A stretch of 9,643 nucleotides of DNA from Pseudomonadota bacterium (GTDB taxonomy: Bacteria > Pseudomonadota > Alphaproteobacteria > Rhizobiales > Xanthobacteraceae), in assembly GCA_023405565.1 (NCBI GenBank), contig JAEXXW010000638.1, positions 1 through 9,643 of the forward strand, written 5' to 3'. The notes below the pieces were generated by a model, which saw only the letters and a list, made by a program, of their open reading frames with translations, searched no databases and was not told the DNA's origin. Made by a program: the position numbers and the translations under genes. This document shows positions 8,041 through 9,643 of this stretch, one piece after another (the first letter of the stretch is position 1; each line of letters opens with the position of its first letter).

Positions 8041-8138
8041 ATGCGCGGGCATAGCCGTTGTAGACGGCGTCATTGACGCCTTATGACCCGCGCATCCATC
8101 ATCTTCGTAGGATGGATTGCCGGGTCAAGCCTGGCAAT
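8041..8138. repeat. composite palindromic intergenic repeat (dispersed alphaproteobacterial type), likely bidirectional terminator
   Basis: Three hairpins lie end to end. First, ATGCGCGGG-CATA (8041-8053) pairs with TATG-A-CCCGCGCAT (8082-8095), one bulged base, with an inner palindrome GGCGTCATTGACGCC (8066-8080). Second, ATCCATC (8094-8100) pairs with GATGGAT (8111-8117). Third, ATTGCCGGG (8116-8124) pairs with CCTGGCAAT (8130-8138), one G-T pair. Adjacent hairpins share one or two bases. The chance translations of this stretch contain MDCRVKPGND and WIAGSS.AMT, strings I know from many spurious alphaproteobacterial proteins made from dispersed palindromic repeats. It fills the gap between convergent ppdK and the chemotaxis gene, where it would block read-through in both directions. 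Confidence 0.75.
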
Positions 8139-8144
8139 GACCGA

Positions 8145-9509
8145 TCACACCGCCACCTTCTTCAGGAAGTTTTCGACTTCACCCCGCATATTGGCGACGG
8201 CTTTCTCCACTGCTTCGGAGGAACTGAGCACGGTCTCTGCGGTGGTGCGGGTGTCGGTCGCCGCACGCGCGACCTGATCAAGGACGGCGACGACATCGTT
8301 CGTGCCGTTTGCCGCGCTCGAAACATTGTGTGAAATTTCGCCGGTCACAGCGTTCTGCTGCTCCACCGCGGCGGCGACAGCCGACGAGAAAACCTCGATT
8401 TCCTGCATGCGTTCGGTGATGCGTGCGATCGCGTCGACGGCGCTGCCGGTCGACGCCTGGACCGACAGAATCTGGCTTGAGATGTCCTCGGTCGCTTTGG
8501 CGGTCTGCACGGCGAGTGATTTCACTTCCGAGGCCACGACAGAAAATCCACGCCCGGCCTCGCCGGCGCGCGCGGCTTCGATCGTGGCGTTCAGAGCCAG
8601 GAGATTGGTCTGGCCGGCAATGGTGCGGATTAGTTCGACGACATCGCCAATCTTTTGCGCCGCATTGGCAAGGCTCTGGATGTTGTCGTTGGTCGATCGC
8701 GCTTCGTGCACCGCCTGGCGCACGACGTCTGTCGTCTGAACCAGCTGACGGCTGATTTCGCCGATCGATGAGGCCATCTCGTCGGCCGCAGCGGCGGCGG
8801 TGGCAACGTTGGTCGATGCCTCATTCGAGGCTTGCAGGGCGCTTTGCGCGCGCTGCGATGTCTGGCCCGATGACGCAAAGAGCGAACTGGCGGTCAGCTT
8901 CATGGCGGCGGCGCCGTCATTCACCGTACGCAGCACATTCTCCATGCTGCTACGGAAGGATGCGATCGCATCCTCGATCAGCGCACGACGTTGTTCGTTT
9001 GTCGCGTGGGCGGCACGTTCCTGCTCCAGTTTCCGCTGTTCCGTCACGTCCTGATGCGTCGCAACCCAACTGCCGTCCCGCATCGGCTCTTCTGTCACCG
9101 CAATCGTGCGGCCGTCGATGGAGGTGGTGTTGTAAATGCCGCCCTTGCGCGATGCGACCCGCTTCATGATGTCGGCGACATAGCGATCGGCATCACCACT
9201 GAAGTTTCCAACCCCCGCACGGTGTTTCAGGATATCACGCAGCGCCCGTCCCGGCCGTACGACATCGGCCGACATGCCATACATGGTGATGTAGCGCTCG
9301 TTGCAGATCAGAAGCTTGCCGGACGAATCCCACATGCACAGACCGAGCGGCGTGTTGCTCAGCGCCAGCGTCAGTCTGGTGTTCTGCCGCCGCAGACGGA
9401 ACCAGGCGCTGGCGAGCACGATCAACATGCCGGCGAGCAGAATCGTTAGCGGCACTAATACGGCATACCCGTTTATTCCCGGTGCGGTCCCGGCCAAGGC
9501 ATCCAGCAT
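8145..9509 (-). CDS. single-pass methyl-accepting chemotaxis protein with cytoplasmic PAS domain
   Basis: 454 aa. ATG at 9509-9507 is chosen because GGGAGGGG lies 5 bases upstream; a TTG five codons earlier overlaps that site. One membrane helix (about 15-36, then the basic stop FRLRRQ) leaves only about 14 residues outside, so there is no periplasmic ligand domain. A PAS domain of the PAS_7 kind covers about 47-160 (NTPLGLCMWD, LICNERYITMYGM, ending WVATHQDVTEQRKLEQE). A coiled-coil signalling domain fills 200-454. Its hairpin tip is the invariant AGQTNLLALNATIEAARAGE with GRGFSVVASEV (298-329), which binds CheA/CheW. There is no HAMP domain and no C-terminal NWETF-type CheR tether. It presumably senses an internal signal (redox, small ligand or energy state), but the PAS ligand cannot be told from sequence. 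No che genes are adjacent. Confidence 0.95.
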   Translation of the reverse strand: MLDALAGTAPGINGYAVLVPLTILLAGMLIVLASAWFRLRRQNTRLTLALSNTPLGLCMWDSSGKLLICNERYITMYGMSADVVRPGRALRDILKHRAGVGNFSGDADRYVADIMKRVASRKGGIYNTTSIDGRTIAVTEEPMRDGSWVATHQDVTEQRKLEQERAAHATNEQRRALIEDAIASFRSSMENVLRTVNDGAAAMKLTASSLFASSGQTSQRAQSALQASNEASTNVATAAAAADEMASSIGEISRQLVQTTDVVRQAVHEARSTNDNIQSLANAAQKIGDVVELIRTIAGQTNLLALNATIEAARAGEAGRGFSVVASEVKSLAVQTAKATEDISSQILSVQASTGSAVDAIARITERMQEIEVFSSAVAAAVEQQNAVTGEISHNVSSAANGTNDVVAVLDQVARAATDTRTTAETVLSSSEAVEKAVANMRGEVENFLKKVAV

Positions 9510-9643
9510 CGCGTCCCCTCCCAAAAGGGCCGGATTGTCTTACTCGTGCGCGCTTTCTGCACAGTTAACAGAACCTTTTTTCGCGATGTGGGAAGACCCG
9601 CCGACATGGGTGTTCGCCCCCCTTTTCGCGTGTTAGCCTTCCT
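9510..9643 (-). other. upstream region of the chemotaxis gene
   Basis: 134 bp with no convincing gene on either strand. On the minus strand it contains the strong ribosome site GGGAGGGG (9521-9514), a GTTAAC palindrome (9564-9569) and an A6 run. I saw no clear sigma-70, sigma-54 (TGGCAC/TTGC) or flagellar sigma-28 promoter, so the transcription start cannot be placed. The next gene lies beyond the window. Confidence 0.4.

Noticed and set aside
6960..8042. 360-codon open frame on the minus strand across the ppdK 3' half
   Set aside because: A codon-bias shadow of ppdK with low-complexity Arg/His/Asp composition and no credible start context.
8083..8277. Possible small proteins starting MTRASIIFVGWIAGSS or containing MDCRVKPGND
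   Set aside because: These are translations of the palindromic intergenic repeat running on into the antisense of the chemotaxis gene, a known kind of false annotation.

Overview
The window looks like a piece of an alphaproteobacterial chromosome, most likely from the Hyphomicrobiales (Rhizobiales), in the Bradyrhizobium/Rhodopseudomonas/Xanthobacteraceae range. The evidence is the GC-rich codon use with long antisense open frames, the GlyQ/GlyS and PPDK protein sequences, a DUF3096 mini-protein, and a palindromic intergenic repeat whose chance translations (MDCRVKPGND, WIAGSS.AMT) are typical of alphaproteobacterial dispersed repeats. The taxon is inferred from recognition, not from a search.

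Left part (1-1557, minus strand): two adjacent genes for small P-loop NTPases. The upstream gene (763-1557) has a textbook ParA/MinD deviant Walker A motif. The downstream gene (1-699, cut by the window edge) is a diverged paralogue in which the first P-loop glycines and the signature lysine are replaced. Their role is not recognisable. Between them and glyQ lies a 233-bp divergent intergenic region with an 18-bp tandem repeat in the probable leader of the ParA-like gene.

Centre (1791-4905, plus strand): glyQ and glyS, separated by one base. They encode the alpha and beta subunits of the bacterial (alpha2 beta2) glycyl-tRNA synthetase. Then come a GC-rich hairpin, a 47-aa DUF3096 membrane peptide (5064-5207), and a 138-bp leader with competing inverted repeats in front of ppdK.

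Right part: ppdK (5346-8033, plus) encodes pyruvate, phosphate dikinase, complete with its catalytic His and Cys. It converges on a minus-strand gene (8145-9509) for a single-pass PAS-containing methyl-accepting chemotaxis protein. A compact array of three palindromes (8041-8138) of the dispersed-repeat type fills the 111-bp gap and probably serves as a two-way transcription end. The last 134 bp are the upstream region of the chemotaxis gene.

Most of the window is ordinary housekeeping content. The features most worth a second look are the degenerate/canonical P-loop pair, the tandem repeat in its leader, and the ppdK leader. No phage, insertion sequence, CRISPR array, tRNA or rRNA was seen.
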